64,000 nucleotides of DNA, taken from assembly GCF_009833095.1 (NCBI RefSeq), contig NZ_QRCB01000003.1:31283-95282 (forward strand), given 5' to 3'. The position numbers were made by a program, and so were the translations under genes. Positions 1-9,484 of the stretch are shown here, piece by piece. This stretch comes from Nitrosomonas sp. JL21 (GTDB lineage Bacteria > Pseudomonadota > Gammaproteobacteria > Burkholderiales > Nitrosomonadaceae). Numbering within the stretch: the stretch's first letter is position 1; each line of letters opens with the position of its first letter. The notes under the pieces are model-generated. The model worked only from the letters and a program-made list of their open reading frames with translations. It did no database searches and was not told where the DNA came from.

Positions 1-1842
1 AGCACCCATTCACCGGAAACGCGTCAGTTTTCGGAAGAGATTTACTCCAAATTGAAAGATGCCGGATTGATTGCTGTGCGGGGAATCGAGCAGTTATACG
101 ATCCTGTCAAACAGATGTTCTTACCGGATCGTTTTGTCAAGGGTGAGTGCCCGAAATGCGGTGCCAAGGATCAGTACGGCGATTCCTGCGAAGTATGCGG
201 TGCCGCATATGCACCCACTGAATTGAAGAATCCATATTCCGCAATATCCGGTGCAGAGCCCATCAAAAAATCCTCGGAACATTATTTCTTCAGCCTGTCT
301 GATCCGCGCTGCAGTGATTTTCTGCGCAGTTGGACGCGGGAAGGCGATCATCTGCAGCCGGAAGCCGCCAATAAAATGCGGGAATGGCTCGGTGAAGCAG
401 GAGAAAACAAATTATCGGATTGGGATATTTCCCGCGATGCGCCCTATTTTGGCTTTGAGATACCGGACGCGCCAGGTAAATATTTTTATGTCTGGCTCGA
501 TGCGCCGATTGGTTACATGGGTAGTTTCAAGAATTTATGCGACAGTGAACACATTCCGTTTGATGAGTTCTGGCAGCCGCAATTGCTATCCAATACCAAG
601 ACCGAGCTTTATCATTTCATCGGAAAGGATATTCTGTATTTTCATGCGTTGTTCTGGCCCGCAATGCTGCAGAATGCCGGCTATCGTACCCCGACAAAAA
701 TTTTTGCGCATGGTTTTCTGACCGTGAACGGTGAAAAGATGAGCAAATCGCGTGGTACTTTCATTACCGCAGCAAGCTATCTCACGCAAGGCTTGAACCC
801 CGAATGGCTGCGCTATTACTATGCAGCCAAGCTTAACAGCACGCTGGAAGACATCGATCTGAACCTGGAGGACTTCGTGGCGCGCGTCAATTCTGACCTG
901 GTCGGGAAATTCATCAATATCGCGAGCCGTTGTGCCGGCTTTATCAGCAAGCGATTCGATGGCCAACTGGTCGATGGCGCACGATATCAGCATCTGTGCT
1001 CAGTGGTGGACGAACGTTTCGCGGCGTGGCGACCTGATCAGATAGAACAGGCTTTCGAGCAGCGTGAATTTTCCGCTGCCGTTCGTCAAATCATGAAATT
1101 TGCCGATGAAGCGAATGAGACCATCCATGAATTGGCGCCTTGGGAAATCGCCAAGGATCCGCAACGGATTGACGAATTGCTGAGCGCCTGCAGCCTGGGG
1201 ATACAGCTTTTTTATTTGCTGTCGTGCTATTTGAAGCCCATTCTGCCGGAAACGGCCCGGCGCATCGAGCACTTCTTAAATTGTGAAGTCCTGACCTGGC
1301 CGTCGCTGAAGGATGATCAACCGGTTTCGGATTTGCTGTTGCCGGCCGGGCATCGGATCAACGTTTATCAGCATCTGATGACGCGCGTGGATTCGAAGCA
1401 AGTCGATGCCTTGGTCGCCGCAAACATTCATAGCCTGGCGCCATCAGGTGCGCAAGCGGACTCTCCTGCGCGGCATGCGCAGAAACAGCAGCATAGCGTG
1501 ACGCCGATTGCCGATATGATTTCGATTGCCGACTTCAGCAAGATCGACCTGCGCGTGGCCAGAATTGTCAGCGCCGAACAGGTAACGGGAGCGGAGAAAT
1601 TATTGAAATTGACGCTCGATATCGGCAATGAGCAACGCACAGTATTTGCCGGCATCAAAGCTGCGTATGATCCGGAACAATTGCAGGGTCGGCTGACGGT
1701 GATGGTCGCAAACCTCGCGCCACGGCAAATGAAGTTCGGTTTATCGCAGGGTATGGTGCTGGCGGCAGGCGGCAGCAGTTCCGGAGAATTGTTCATACTT
1801 TCTCCTGATGCCGGCGCGCAACCCGGCATGCGCGTCAAGTAA
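1..1842 (+). CDS. metG: Methionyl-tRNA synthetase, 5' end cut off by the window
   Basis: This is the class I enzyme that charges tRNA-Met in the cytoplasm. The reading frame is open from base 1, so 613 residues are visible and roughly the first 80, including the HIGH signature, lie outside. A zinc knuckle is seen as Cys50, Cys53, Cys63 and Cys66 of the visible part. The catalytic KMSKS loop is at 736-750. An anticodon-binding helical domain follows, then a linker of about residues 470-500. The last ~105 residues are a C-terminal tRNA-binding OB fold that starts near [16 protein letters not shown], as in the long, dimeric bacterial MetRS. The next gene starts 4 bases after the stop, so the two are probably cotranscribed. 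Identification is secure. Confidence 0.97.
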   Translation, partial: STHSPETRQFSEEIYSKLKDAGLIAVRGIEQLYDPVKQMFLPDRFVKGECPKCGAKDQYGDSCEVCGAAYAPTELKNPYSAISGAEPIKKSSEHYFFSLSDPRCSDFLRSWTREGDHLQPEAANKMREWLGEAGENKLSDWDISRDAPYFGFEIPDAPGKYFYVWLDAPIGYMGSFKNLCDSEHIPFDEFWQPQLLSNTKTELYHFIGKDILYFHALFWPAMLQNAGYRTPTKIFAHGFLTVNGEKMSKSRGTFITAASYLTQGLNPEWLRYYYAAKLNSTLEDIDLNLEDFVARVNSDLVGKFINIASRCAGFISKRFDGQLVDGARYQHLCSVVDERFAAWRPDQIEQAFEQREFSAAVRQIMKFADEANETIHELAPWEIAKDPQRIDELLSACSLGIQLFYLLSCYLKPILPETARRIEHFLNCEVLTWPSLKDDQPVSDLLLPAGHRINVYQHLMTRVDSKQVDALVAANIHSLAPSGAQADSPARHAQKQQHSVTPIADMISIADFSKIDLRVARIVSAEQVTGAEKLLKLTLDIGNEQRTVFAGIKAAYDPEQLQGRLTVMVANLAPRQMKFGLSQGMVLAAGGSSSGELFILSPDAGAQPGMRVK

Positions 1843-1846
1843 CCGG

Positions 1847-2215
1847 ATGCATATTGCCGAGCTGATTGAGCAGCGAGAGCGGGCATTGCTGCAGACTGAC
1901 TGGAACGCCAATCCAAAATTGATTGATGAATTCCTGGCGGTGGAATTTGAGGAAATCAGCGGCAACGGGCAGATCACTACCCGGCAGGATGTCGTGAGTT
2001 GGTTAATGCACAAGAAGAATGATGCGGAATGGTCATTGATGAATTTCAGAATTAAGATGCTGACTGATGAAATCGTATTGGCCAATTATTCGATACGCTC
2101 ATCTGTGAAGCCGGGCAATGCTTGCAAAGGTTCGATGCGAACATCGATCTGGCAGCTACAGCAGGGACAGTGGAAAATGATATTTCATCAAGCGATACAA
2201 TTTACCGATCCATAA
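1847..2215 (+). CDS. NTF2-like (DUF4440-type) small protein
   Basis: This is a 122-residue cytoplasmic protein with no signal peptide. The ATG at 1847 is preferred over an upstream in-frame start at 1808 because the latter would lie inside metG. The pattern of an N-terminal helix (LIEQRERALLQTD), an FxxIS segment and a C-terminal strand with W-x-L-Q-Q-G-Q-W-K matches SnoaL/DUF4440 NTF2-like folds, which bind small ligands or act as minor enzymes. It sits 4 bases after metG and 21 bases before the yggS gene, so it is probably in the same transcript. The substrate is unknown; the fold assignment is by pattern recognition only. Confidence 0.7.
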   Translation: MHIAELIEQRERALLQTDWNANPKLIDEFLAVEFEEISGNGQITTRQDVVSWLMHKKNDAEWSLMNFRIKMLTDEIVLANYSIRSSVKPGNACKGSMRTSIWQLQQGQWKMIFHQAIQFTDP

Positions 2216-2236
2216 AGAAGTCGAGCGGAGAACACA

Positions 2237-2986
2237 GTGGAACTCAACGAAGAACAGCAATTCAACGATATCAAGAATAATCTCGCAACCGTCCAGCAGC
2301 GTATCGCCGAGGCCTGTAAAAAAGCGGGTCGCAATCCGGCCAGCGTGCGGTTGTTGCCGGTTACCAAAACCGTATCGGCGGAACGTTTACGCATCGCATA
2401 CGCTGCAGGTTGCATAGAAATGGGTGAAAACAAGATCCAGGAAGCACGCGAGAAATCCGAAGCACTGCAGGATCTGGGTATCAAATGGTCGATCATTGGT
2501 CATCTGCAAACCAACAAAGCCAAATATCTGGCGCGTTTTGCGAATGAATTTCAGGCACTGGATAGCCTCAAGGTAGCTGAGGAACTTGATAAGCGTTTGC
2601 AGAATGAGGGCAGGGCGATCGATGTGTACGTGCAAGTCAACAGCTCTGGAGAAGCCAGTAAATTCGGCCTGCCGCCCGAAGCCGTGCGTGATTTCGTACA
2701 ACAATTGCCTAATTATTCATCGCTGCGGATCAAAGGCTTGATGACGTTGGCGATATTTTCATCCGATCATGACCGGGTGCGCGAATGCTTCGTCAAGATG
2801 CGGGACATCCAAGCCATGCTGCGCCAGGAAGCGCCGGTGGGACTCTCATTCGATGAGCTGTCAATGGGCATGTCGGGAGATTACGAATTGGCCATCGAAG
2901 AAGGTGCGACCGTGGTTCGCGTTGGCCAAGCCATTTTCGGTAAACGGCCGTTGCCTGACAGTTACTATTGGCCCGGTCTGGGTTAG
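2237..2986 (+). CDS. yggS: YggS/PROSC family pyridoxal-phosphate homeostasis protein
   Basis: This is a 249-residue, PLP-binding TIM-barrel protein of the alanine racemase N-terminal family. It has no known catalytic activity and keeps free PLP and amino-acid pools balanced. Family hallmarks are visible: VRLLPVTKTV carrying the PLP lysine, GENKIQEAREK, WSIIGHLQTNKAKY, and the C-terminal LSMGMSGDYELAIEEGAT and VRVGQAIFG segments. The start is a GTG at 2237 with GGAG about 8 bases upstream. The N-terminus is slightly longer than the usual ~230 residues. It follows the NTF2-like gene closely. In many proteobacteria it neighbours proC or the yggT gene; here the next 560 bases hold no gene. Confidence 0.95.
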   Translation: MELNEEQQFNDIKNNLATVQQRIAEACKKAGRNPASVRLLPVTKTVSAERLRIAYAAGCIEMGENKIQEAREKSEALQDLGIKWSIIGHLQTNKAKYLARFANEFQALDSLKVAEELDKRLQNEGRAIDVYVQVNSSGEASKFGLPPEAVRDFVQQLPNYSSLRIKGLMTLAIFSSDHDRVRECFVKMRDIQAMLRQEAPVGLSFDELSMGMSGDYELAIEEGATVVRVGQAIFGKRPLPDSYYWPGLG

Positions 2987-3546
2987 TTTGAATTAGTCGA
3001 ACAGACGGATGTGGGCATCGATGAGCGCGTATGTCGGTAATAATATTGCCCGTTCCAGGTAGCAACGCTAGCTGCCTGCGTTGATCATGTCGCCAAAAAT
3101 TTCTGCAAATAATTTGAAGAAAATATTGAGAACGATAATGAACAAAATTAATTCTAGTATGATTTTCATAGTATCGACCGCGCATGATGCAGGATGACTG
3201 GAATTCTAGAATATTATGGTCATAATGTCACACTGAATACCCTGTAACCGCGACGTTGACCAGCCTTCTGACAGGCTTGTGAGGAACGTAGGCAATCTAG
3301 CACTGCTTGCTGATTTTTAGTGGAATGGCGCCATACTCCACCCCTTCTGTGCTTTAAGTTCTCCTCGGCAATCGACGGTTGTACTGATGAATTCCCGAAT
3401 AAAAGCAGAATTACCACCTTTCTCCGCTTATCGAATCTTTTTCGTTGTGATCATAATGCAATGCAGCAACCTGATGTCAGCGGATTCCGACATAAATCGG
3501 CATGCTCCGACATCGGACGATACATTCTTTTTGAGGAGAGAAGTGA
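2987..3546. other. Gene-poor spacer upstream of the PEP-CTERM gene
   Basis: This is a 560-base stretch without a convincing gene. Short open frames on both strands have no ribosome-binding site or recognisable content. Its right end carries the two dyads listed separately, so part of it is probably the control region of the gene at 3547. Confidence 0.5.
3475..3517 (+). promoter_or_regulatory. Double dyad upstream of the PEP-CTERM gene, possible operator
   Basis: TGTCAG-N6-CCGACA at 3475-3492 is an inverted repeat with one mismatch. TCGG-N6-CCGA at 3497-3510 is a second, overlapping in style, and the octamer TCCGACAT occurs twice. The sites end about 30 bases before the start codon. This layout fits a dimeric regulator binding in tandem; the regulator is unknown and the function is inference. 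Confidence 0.4.
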
Positions 3547-4173
3547 ATGGCACAACTACTCGCAATTGCGTCATTGTTGATCAGTTTTCAAGCATCAGCA
3601 TTATCAATCGAATGGATTCCTTTGGAAACCCCAGAGAGAAATGGGCATATTTCGAGTATTGATGGGAATTCAGTGCTTGATTACAACAATGCGGGACGAG
3701 GCGGGATCGAATGGCAGGTTTCGGGGATTGGTCCAACCGGTGGCCTGGGGCTGCGGGAATTATGGCTGTACGATGATTCAGCTGCCGGTATTCCTGGAAC
3801 GAGCGAGGCAACGACGCTGTTCTCGGTCATCAGTAACAGTGTCGGCTTTGTGATGGCCGGTGATCATAATGATGGCCTGGCGCAGTTTTTTGTCGACGAC
3901 GTTGATGTCGGCACCTACGATTTATTCCAGACGGGTCACCGAACGTTAGTGGTATCTGGTTTGGCACCCATCGCACACTCCTTACGAATCGTGCAACTAG
4001 GACAGCATAACCCGAACTCGGCCAAGGGAGATGTTGCGATCATTGGCGGAGCGGCTTTCAATGTTCCGATAGCTGCGATCCCGGAACCGGAAACGTATTT
4101 GATGTTAGTGGCCGGATTGGCATTGATCGGCATGCAGATTCGCTCCAAACAGCATGCTGTTATCCGCCGCTGA
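3547..4173 (+). CDS. PEP-CTERM sorted surface/exopolysaccharide-associated protein
   Basis: This is a 208-residue secreted protein with a short N-terminal signal segment (MAQLLAIASLLISFQASA). Its C-terminus is a canonical PEP-CTERM sorting signal: the IPEPETY motif, a hydrophobic helix (LMLVAGLALIGMQI) and a basic tail (RSKQHAVIRR). Such proteins are processed by an exosortase (EpsH/XrtA family) and tied to exopolysaccharide-dependent surface display. The body (about 20-175) is beta-rich and not recognised. GAGGAGAG lies just upstream of the ATG. No exosortase is in the window, so that enzyme must be encoded elsewhere. A control dyad lies in front of the gene. Confidence 0.85.
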   Translation: MAQLLAIASLLISFQASALSIEWIPLETPERNGHISSIDGNSVLDYNNAGRGGIEWQVSGIGPTGGLGLRELWLYDDSAAGIPGTSEATTLFSVISNSVGFVMAGDHNDGLAQFFVDDVDVGTYDLFQTGHRTLVVSGLAPIAHSLRIVQLGQHNPNSAKGDVAIIGGAAFNVPIAAIPEPETYLMLVAGLALIGMQIRSKQHAVIRR

Positions 4174-4248
4174 GCAAAGTGGTAAAGAAGATTACTGAGC
4201 TCGGTCATACTGCGTTACAATCGACCTAAAATATTAATTTCCTCTTGT

Positions 4249-4269
4249 TTTTTCAAAGTTTTTGAAAAA
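4249..4269. repeat. AT-rich 9-bp perfect inverted repeat
   Basis: TTTTTCAAA and TTTGAAAAA are separated by three bases, between the PEP-CTERM gene and the gene at 4357. It could be a weak terminator or an operator; the stem has only two G-C pairs. Confidence 0.35.
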
Positions 4270-4356
4270 GCATTGCCTTGATGAAACGAGGAAGCATCAA
4301 GCATAATGGGGATTAGAGCTTCCCACCATTTTTAGCGAACTATTGGAGCGAATTAC

Positions 4357-5223
4357 ATGAAGTTCTCGATTAAATACTGGCTTGTTACCACCAGCGCATT
4401 TCTTGTGTTGGGTCATGCATCCATGGTTTCTGCTGATTTAAACAGCGATACCGAGAAATTATTGAACTGGGCTGAAACTACGTATCCCAATTATTTTCCT
4501 ACTCATCAGATTACGCAAGGCATCGAGCCATGGCTATTCCGGTATTATCCTGATAGCAAAATATATGCAGGAGTCAATAAGACCAGTAATGATGTGTATG
4601 TAATGGGTGGGCCATGGGGCGATACTCCTGCGCGAATTGCATCGCTGGCAGAATTGATGGTGCAAATTCCTGCTGATCCTGGTAATAACACAGCTTGCGA
4701 TACTACCAATGTGCCTCAAGGCATGACCTATAATCAAAACGGTAATGTTATCAACATTGCCACGAATGGATGTATCCCCTTGCCCGAAAATAGCAATCTC
4801 TGCGAAACACCTCAACAACCGACAGCGACGGGCATTTCCGTGCTGACGACCATGACTGCGAATGCGCCACCCGCCTTCGGAGGAATTACCATTTCCGATC
4901 CAAGCGTTGCACAGCTATTTCAACCGATGCTGAGCACATATACGAGCAGTAAGCACTGTGTGGTGCATGTGCCTGCTGAATCCGCTAATCTGGTGGTCAA
5001 TACTAATGTTTGCTTTGATATGACGTCGGTATTCCAGGACTTTGGAAGTGTGCCGGGCGTAACGATTACTCCACCGGTTACAATGGCGCTAAACAACACT
5101 ACTTCTAGCGTGATTGTACCCGACTGTTTTGCTACGGACGCGAGCTCAATCTATAACGCCGTGACGAATGAGGCGTGGATCAATCAGAACGGTACGTTTG
5201 TGAATGTCACAAGCAAACGCTAA
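4357..5223 (+). CDS. Secreted protein of unknown function
   Basis: This 288-residue protein has a clear Sec signal peptide (about 1-26, ending MVSA-DL). The mature N-terminus (about 27-105) holds an aromatic domain with LLNWAETTYPNYFP, FRYYPDSKIYAGVN and DVYVMGGPWGDTP. I associate this pattern with lineage-specific secreted proteins of betaproteobacteria but cannot name a family. The rest is rich in Thr, Asn and Val, with cysteines at about 108, 130, 150, 207, 223 and 250 that could form disulfides. It is therefore probably periplasmic or extracellular. It stands alone, with the AT-rich inverted repeat upstream and a nested hairpin downstream. No function is proposed. Confidence 0.75.
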   Translation: MKFSIKYWLVTTSAFLVLGHASMVSADLNSDTEKLLNWAETTYPNYFPTHQITQGIEPWLFRYYPDSKIYAGVNKTSNDVYVMGGPWGDTPARIASLAELMVQIPADPGNNTACDTTNVPQGMTYNQNGNVINIATNGCIPLPENSNLCETPQQPTATGISVLTTMTANAPPAFGGITISDPSVAQLFQPMLSTYTSSKHCVVHVPAESANLVVNTNVCFDMTSVFQDFGSVPGVTITPPVTMALNNTTSSVIVPDCFATDASSIYNAVTNEAWINQNGTFVNVTSKR

Positions 5224-5257
5224 CAGCATGATGAGATAGCCTGCAGCGGCCAAAGCG

Positions 5258-5315
5258 AAATCAGGTCAGGATGTGCTTGTTTAGAAGGAATGAACAAGCA
5301 CTTCGAGCCTGATTT
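5258..5315. terminator. Nested inverted repeat between convergent genes
   Basis: Outer arms AAATCAGG (5258-5265) and CCTGATTT (5308-5315) enclose inner arms TGCTTGTT (5274-5281) and AACAAGCA (5293-5300); both pairs are perfect. It lies between the stop codons of two convergent genes, so a bidirectional transcription stop is likely, although no long T-run follows. Confidence 0.45.
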
Positions 5316-5368
5316 CATGCCGCACGGTTACGGCTGCGAAGCAGACGGAGCAGCTTTTCAGGGCTTTC

Positions 5369-6103
5369 CTAGAATTTATATCCGCGATGTAATGCTACGA
5401 TCCCGGCAGTCATATTGAAATATTCGACACGGTCGAATCCGACCTGCTGCATCAGCTCCTTCAATTCTTCCTGGGAAGGATGCATACGGATGGATTCCGC
5501 CAGATAGCGATAACTTTCCGCGTCACTGGCGAAGACTTTTCCCATGACGGGGAGTAATTTGAACGAATAGGTGTCATAGGCATGCCGCAGAGGTCCCCAG
5601 ATTTTGGAGAATTCGAGCACGATGACGGTGCCGCCCGGTTTGATCACACGCAACATTTCCTTCAAAGCGGCATCTTTATGCGTCATGTTTCTGAGACCGA
5701 ATGCCACGCTGACACAATTGAAATAGTTGTCAGGGTAAGGCAGTTTTTCCGCATCGCATTGCGCGGCAGGGGTTGGGGTGCCTTCGTCGATCAGTCGATC
5801 ACGACCGATCGATAGCATAGAATTGTTGATGTCTGTCAGCCATACTTCGCCCGAGTTGCCTACTTTCTGAATGAATAAGGCGCTTAAATCGCCTGTTCCG
5901 CCGGCGATATCCAGGACCTTGTCACCTTTCTTGACGCCGCTGACTTCGATTGTGAACCGCTTCCACAGGCGATGCAAACCCACGGACATTAGGTCATTCA
6001 TCAGATTGTAGCGTTCTGCCACCGAATGAAAGACATCAGCGACTTTGCCGGCTTTTTCTTCTTCCGCAACGGTATTAAAGCCAAAATGCGTGGTTTTTGT
6101 CAT
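5369..6103 (-). CDS. ubiE: Ubiquinone/menaquinone biosynthesis C-methyltransferase UbiE
   Basis: This 244-residue SAM-dependent methyltransferase C-methylates the benzoquinol ring in ubiquinone synthesis (and demethylmenaquinol where present). The UbiE/COQ5 signatures are visible: the N-terminal region [23 protein letters not shown] motif [14 protein letters not shown], the middle block [18 protein letters not shown], and the C-terminal [14 protein letters not shown]. Length is normal. It is cytoplasmic or membrane-associated. The DUF971 gene lies 46 bases upstream on the same strand, a pairing often seen in betaproteobacteria, so the two are probably one transcript. Identification is secure. 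Confidence 0.96.
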   Translation of the reverse strand: MTKTTHFGFNTVAEEEKAGKVADVFHSVAERYNLMNDLMSVGLHRLWKRFTIEVSGVKKGDKVLDIAGGTGDLSALFIQKVGNSGEVWLTDINNSMLSIGRDRLIDEGTPTPAAQCDAEKLPYPDNYFNCVSVAFGLRNMTHKDAALKEMLRVIKPGGTVIVLEFSKIWGPLRHAYDTYSFKLLPVMGKVFASDAESYRYLAESIRMHPSQEELKELMQQVGFDRVEYFNMTAGIVALHRGYKF

Positions 6104-6149
6104 AGTTGAAATAAGTTGAAGTTGATGAGTAGTTTATTGGAAATTATGA

Positions 6150-6563
6150 CTAATGGCTGCACGAATGCGTTTTGCCTGGCGAATTCGCTTCGTGTTCACG
6201 ACTCGCACTGGCTTCTTGCATGCGTTGCAGGTAACGTTGCCACATGCTGTCTTGATCGAGGCCGTATTGATAGAGCAAATCCCATGAATAAAGTCCAGTA
6301 TTATGGCCATCGGTAAAGTGAAGTTGTATGGCATAATGCCCGACAGGCTCAATTTTCATGATATTGACCATTTTTTTGCCGGTTTGCAGCACTTCTTGCC
6401 CTGGGCCATGACCACCCACCTCTGCGGATGGAGAATGCACGCGTAAAAATTCACAGGGAAAATGGAAGGTCTTGCCATCCGAAAATGAAATATCGAGGAT
6501 TCGGGATTGTTGATGTAATTTGATTTCTGTCGGGTGCGGAGTGTTTTTGGTTAAACCGGCCAT
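6150..6563 (-). CDS. DUF971 (gamma-butyrobetaine hydroxylase N-terminal-like) protein
   Basis: This 137-residue protein corresponds to a free-standing DUF971 domain. Visible family features are LHQQSRILDISFSDG, FPCEFLRVHSPSAEV, and the end block YAIQLHFTDGHNTGLYSWDLLY. The domain resembles the N-terminal zinc-binding part of eukaryotic gamma-butyrobetaine hydroxylase; stand-alone bacterial forms have been linked to iron-sulfur cluster biology and sit near ubiE in many genomes. The C-terminal 25 residues are charged and His-rich and may be disordered. A weak ribosome site (AGGAT) precedes the ATG. It is transcribed towards ubiE and away from phoB. Confidence 0.85.
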   Translation of the reverse strand: MAGLTKNTPHPTEIKLHQQSRILDISFSDGKTFHFPCEFLRVHSPSAEVGGHGPGQEVLQTGKKMVNIMKIEPVGHYAIQLHFTDGHNTGLYSWDLLYQYGLDQDSMWQRYLQRMQEASASREHEANSPGKTHSCSH

Positions 6564-6659
6564 ATCCTGTCACTCATAGATCAGTGGTTAAAATATAAAA
6601 TATCGGTAGCCATTGTAGCAAAAACTGTACGGAAAATTTTTATCGATGCACGAACTCGC

Positions 6660-7376
6660 ATGATTGCAAAAATTCTGATCGTCGAGGATGAGCCCGCCGT
6701 GCGGGAATTGATTGCATATAATCTGCAGCAGGCGGGTTATGATACCGTTCACGCTGAAGATGCTGAAAAGGCTATGGCGGTTATTGATGCGGCATTGCCT
6801 AACTTGATTCTGCTGGATTGGATGTTGCCTAAGATGAGCGGGGTCGAATTTGCACGTGCTTTGCGCCGCCAGGAAAGGACCCGCTCGATTCCGATCATCA
6901 TGCTCACTGCGCGTATCCAGGAAGCCGATAAAGTGTCGGGTTTGGATGTTGCCGATGATTACATTACTAAGCCATTTTCGCCGCGAGAACTGATTGCACG
7001 GATCAATGCAGTGCTTCGCAGACTGACTCCGGAAGCTTCTGATGAAGTGGTGGAGCTGGATGGATTGAAGCTGGAACCGGCCCAGCATCGGGTAATGTCA
7101 GGCGATAAGAAAGTTGAGTTAGGGCCGACCGAGTACCGTTTGCTGCATTTCTTGATGACTCATACTGAACGCGTATATTCACGCAGCCAATTGCTTGATC
7201 GAGTATGGGGAGATCATGTCTTTGTCGAGGAGCGTACCATCGATGTGCATATCCGCCGGCTGCGCAAAGCACTGGAAGCCGTAGGGAAGGATGAATGGAT
7301 ACAAACTGTCAGAGGCGCTGGTTATCGATTTTCTGTGGTTATACCGCTGGTCGATGATGCCAACCCAAACATTTAA
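6660..7376 (+). CDS. phoB: Phosphate regulon response regulator PhoB
   Basis: This is a 238-residue OmpR-family regulator. The receiver domain (about 1-120) has the acidic pair Glu9/Asp10, the phospho-acceptor Asp53 in LILLDWMLPKMSG, and the lysine in DDYITKPFSPREL. A winged-helix DNA-binding domain follows (about 130-230) with GPTEYRLLHFLMTH and TIDVHIRRLRKAL. When phosphorylated by PhoR it activates phosphate-starvation genes. phoR lies 121 bases downstream on the same strand. pstSCAB and phoU are not in the window, and I found no clear Pho box. The gene diverges from the DUF971 gene across a 96-base spacer. Confidence 0.93.
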   Translation: MIAKILIVEDEPAVRELIAYNLQQAGYDTVHAEDAEKAMAVIDAALPNLILLDWMLPKMSGVEFARALRRQERTRSIPIIMLTARIQEADKVSGLDVADDYITKPFSPRELIARINAVLRRLTPEASDEVVELDGLKLEPAQHRVMSGDKKVELGPTEYRLLHFLMTHTERVYSRSQLLDRVWGDHVFVEERTIDVHIRRLRKALEAVGKDEWIQTVRGAGYRFSVVIPLVDDANPNI

Positions 7377-7497
7377 TGTCCAGGAAATGTGATAATGAAT
7401 GATCGCGATGCTGATACAGGCTGTGAATCAACCATGCTCTGAAAAAGATTTTGACCGGGTTTACATTCGATGAATTTCTTCGTGGAGAGTAATAGCA

Positions 7498-8838
7498 GTG
7501 GCTGATTTCTGGCAGCGTTCCACCAATGTGCTGTTCATTATCATTATTACAGCCATCCTGTGGTTGATTCTGGATGGTGTCAAGGCATTGATCTTTTGTA
7601 GTGTCTCGTTGTTGTGGATGGTGCTGCATCACCTCCATCATTTAGTCGCCTTAGAACGCTGGTTGCTGCGTTCGAATCATTTACCGTCTAGTATTCCGGC
7701 AGGAAGTGGCGCTTGGGATGACGTTTTTGCGCACCTGTCTCGTTATGTACGGCAGCATAGCAAGAGTCAGGAATTATTGAATCTGGCGCTGGAACGCATG
7801 CGCAGCGTAACAGCGGCCATGCCTGACGGGATCGTGCTGCTGGACAAGAACGATCGCATCGAGTGGTGTAATCCTATGGCGGAAAAGCACCTGGGCATCA
7901 ATTTGTCGCTTGATTCGGGTCAGCAGATTACCTATCTGGTTCGGCAAATCCCATTTGTGGAATATTTGACAGCCCGCCGCTATAGTAATCCACTCATCCT
8001 GAAGCAGACGCGACAACCGAGTCTGATCATTTCCTTGCAGCTGGTGCCCTATGGATATAACCAGAAACTTCTCATTAGCCGCGATATTACCCGGTTTGAG
8101 AAAATTGAGACCATGCGGCGCGATTTCATCGCCAATGTCTCGCATGAATTGCGCACCCCGCTGACAGTCATTGCCGGATTTCTCGAAACACTCTCAGCTG
8201 ATGAATCGGTGAGCGCCGATTTCAACAAGCGCGCTTTGACACTCATGACTGAGCAGACAACGCGTATGCAGCGCCTGATCGAGGATTTATTGATCTTGTC
8301 GCGATTGGAAAATGAGCACAATAAAATGACGGAAAAACCTGTGGATATTGTCGCTCTGCTGCATACGCTCCTGCATGACGCGGAATCCCTGAGTGCCGGA
8401 CGCCATCAGATTAAGCTGAATATTGTCACTTCCGCCCAAGTACTGGGTAGTGAAGAAGAATTGCGCAGTGCGCTGGGTAATTTGATCAGCAATGCCATTC
8501 GCTATACCCCGGAACAAGGAGAAATCGCCATCAACTGGGAGCTTCGGGATGGGCAAGGATTATTTTTTGTGCAAGATAGCGGGATTGGAATAGAGCCGGA
8601 ACATATTCCTCGTTTGACTGAACGTTTTTATCGCGTAGACAGCAGCCGTTCGCGCGAGACCGGAGGCACAGGGTTGGGGTTGGCAATAGTCAAGCATGTG
8701 CTGAGCCGGCATGAAGCGCGTTTGATCATTACGAGCCAGGTCGGCAAAGGGAGCTGCTTCAGTATATGGTTTCCCACTAAGCGACTGATTTTGAAAAATG
8801 AACAAGAGGTATTCATCGAAAAGGATGCGATTTCCTGA
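7498..8838 (+). CDS. phoR: Phosphate regulon sensor histidine kinase PhoR
   Basis: This is a 446-residue membrane kinase. Two hydrophobic segments lie near the N-terminus (about 10-45), followed by a linker and a PAS domain (about 95-190) that starts AMPDGIVLLDKNDRIEWCN. The HisKA dimerisation domain carries the phospho-acceptor His216 in NVSHELRTPL. The HATPase domain shows the N box (LGNLISNAIRYTP), the G1 box (FFVQDSGIGIEP) and the G2 box (GGTGLGLAIVKH). The start is a GTG at 7498. The architecture and the neighbouring phoB make PhoR very likely. The spacer after phoB is long for an operon, so separate control is possible. Confidence 0.92.
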   Translation: MADFWQRSTNVLFIIIITAILWLILDGVKALIFCSVSLLWMVLHHLHHLVALERWLLRSNHLPSSIPAGSGAWDDVFAHLSRYVRQHSKSQELLNLALERMRSVTAAMPDGIVLLDKNDRIEWCNPMAEKHLGINLSLDSGQQITYLVRQIPFVEYLTARRYSNPLILKQTRQPSLIISLQLVPYGYNQKLLISRDITRFEKIETMRRDFIANVSHELRTPLTVIAGFLETLSADESVSADFNKRALTLMTEQTTRMQRLIEDLLILSRLENEHNKMTEKPVDIVALLHTLLHDAESLSAGRHQIKLNIVTSAQVLGSEEELRSALGNLISNAIRYTPEQGEIAINWELRDGQGLFFVQDSGIGIEPEHIPRLTERFYRVDSSRSRETGGTGLGLAIVKHVLSRHEARLIITSQVGKGSCFSIWFPTKRLILKNEQEVFIEKDAIS

Positions 8839-8934
8839 GAGAGTTCATTTCGTCGTAGCATAATTATGCGCAACGTTGTAGACTTAAAAATTGTATGTTA
8901 TTTATTTATGTAGATTAATCGATGAAGGAGAATC

Positions 8935-9321
8935 ATGATGAACATCAAAGCTGTTTTATTTTTTTTAGCGATTGTCTTGGTATTTTCTGCCCCGCTGTAT
9001 GCTGATTCGAGAGGGCATAAAGACAGGGATAGAGATAACGACGAATGGCGCAAAATGCCGCATAAAGTTCAGCAAACCGTGGCTGGACATGTTGCCGGAG
9101 GGCGAGTATTTGAAGTCAAAACAGAAAACATGGTTTTAATGGACAATAACAAAAAAACGAGCGCGACGCTTTATTTGGTAGGAATTAAAAAACCAGACGG
9201 CGGAGAAACTTGGGTCATCGCTGATAAAGATGGAAAAGTGATTGACGTTGACCACGTCGATGGCGCAAGCGGGTTGGAAGAAGATATCGACAATGAGAGG
9301 AAAGAGCGGCGGAGAAGATAA
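8935..9321 (+). CDS. Small periplasmic PepSY-like protein
   Basis: This 128-residue secreted protein has a signal peptide (about 1-23, ending PLYADS). After a very charged stretch (RGHKDRDRDNDEW), the segment MPHKVQQTVAGHVAGG and the following beta-strand pattern resemble PepSY/BLIP-like periplasmic domains, which are small ligand-binding or protease-inhibitor folds. The tail is an acidic then basic cluster (DIDNERKERRRR). GAAGGAG precedes the ATG. It lies downstream of phoR on the same strand after a 96-base gap. A PepSY assignment is a guess from pattern and size; otherwise it is a hypothetical secreted protein. Confidence 0.65.
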   Translation: MMNIKAVLFFLAIVLVFSAPLYADSRGHKDRDRDNDEWRKMPHKVQQTVAGHVAGGRVFEVKTENMVLMDNNKKTSATLYLVGIKKPDGGETWVIADKDGKVIDVDHVDGASGLEEDIDNERKERRRR

Positions 9322-9484
9322 GTGGGGACAATCAGATTCTAAAGGGAAAGTATTCCTAGAATGACTGTGCTTCGGTAAAGCTATGCCGGCATCCCGATTC
9401 AAAATGATCTTCATCATTCACAAACTGTGCTAGGTTTTGCCTCTTCGCTTTGCCTAGCCGGTTGGTTATCTTTTCAGAGCTTTC

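Noticed and set aside
3220..3417. 65-residue minus-strand frame that faintly recalls a transposase tail
   Set aside because: The similarity is too short and low-complexity to support, and I could not confirm it.
7377..7497. Pho box between phoB and phoR
   Set aside because: No pair of CTGTCAT-like repeats with the right spacing was visible.
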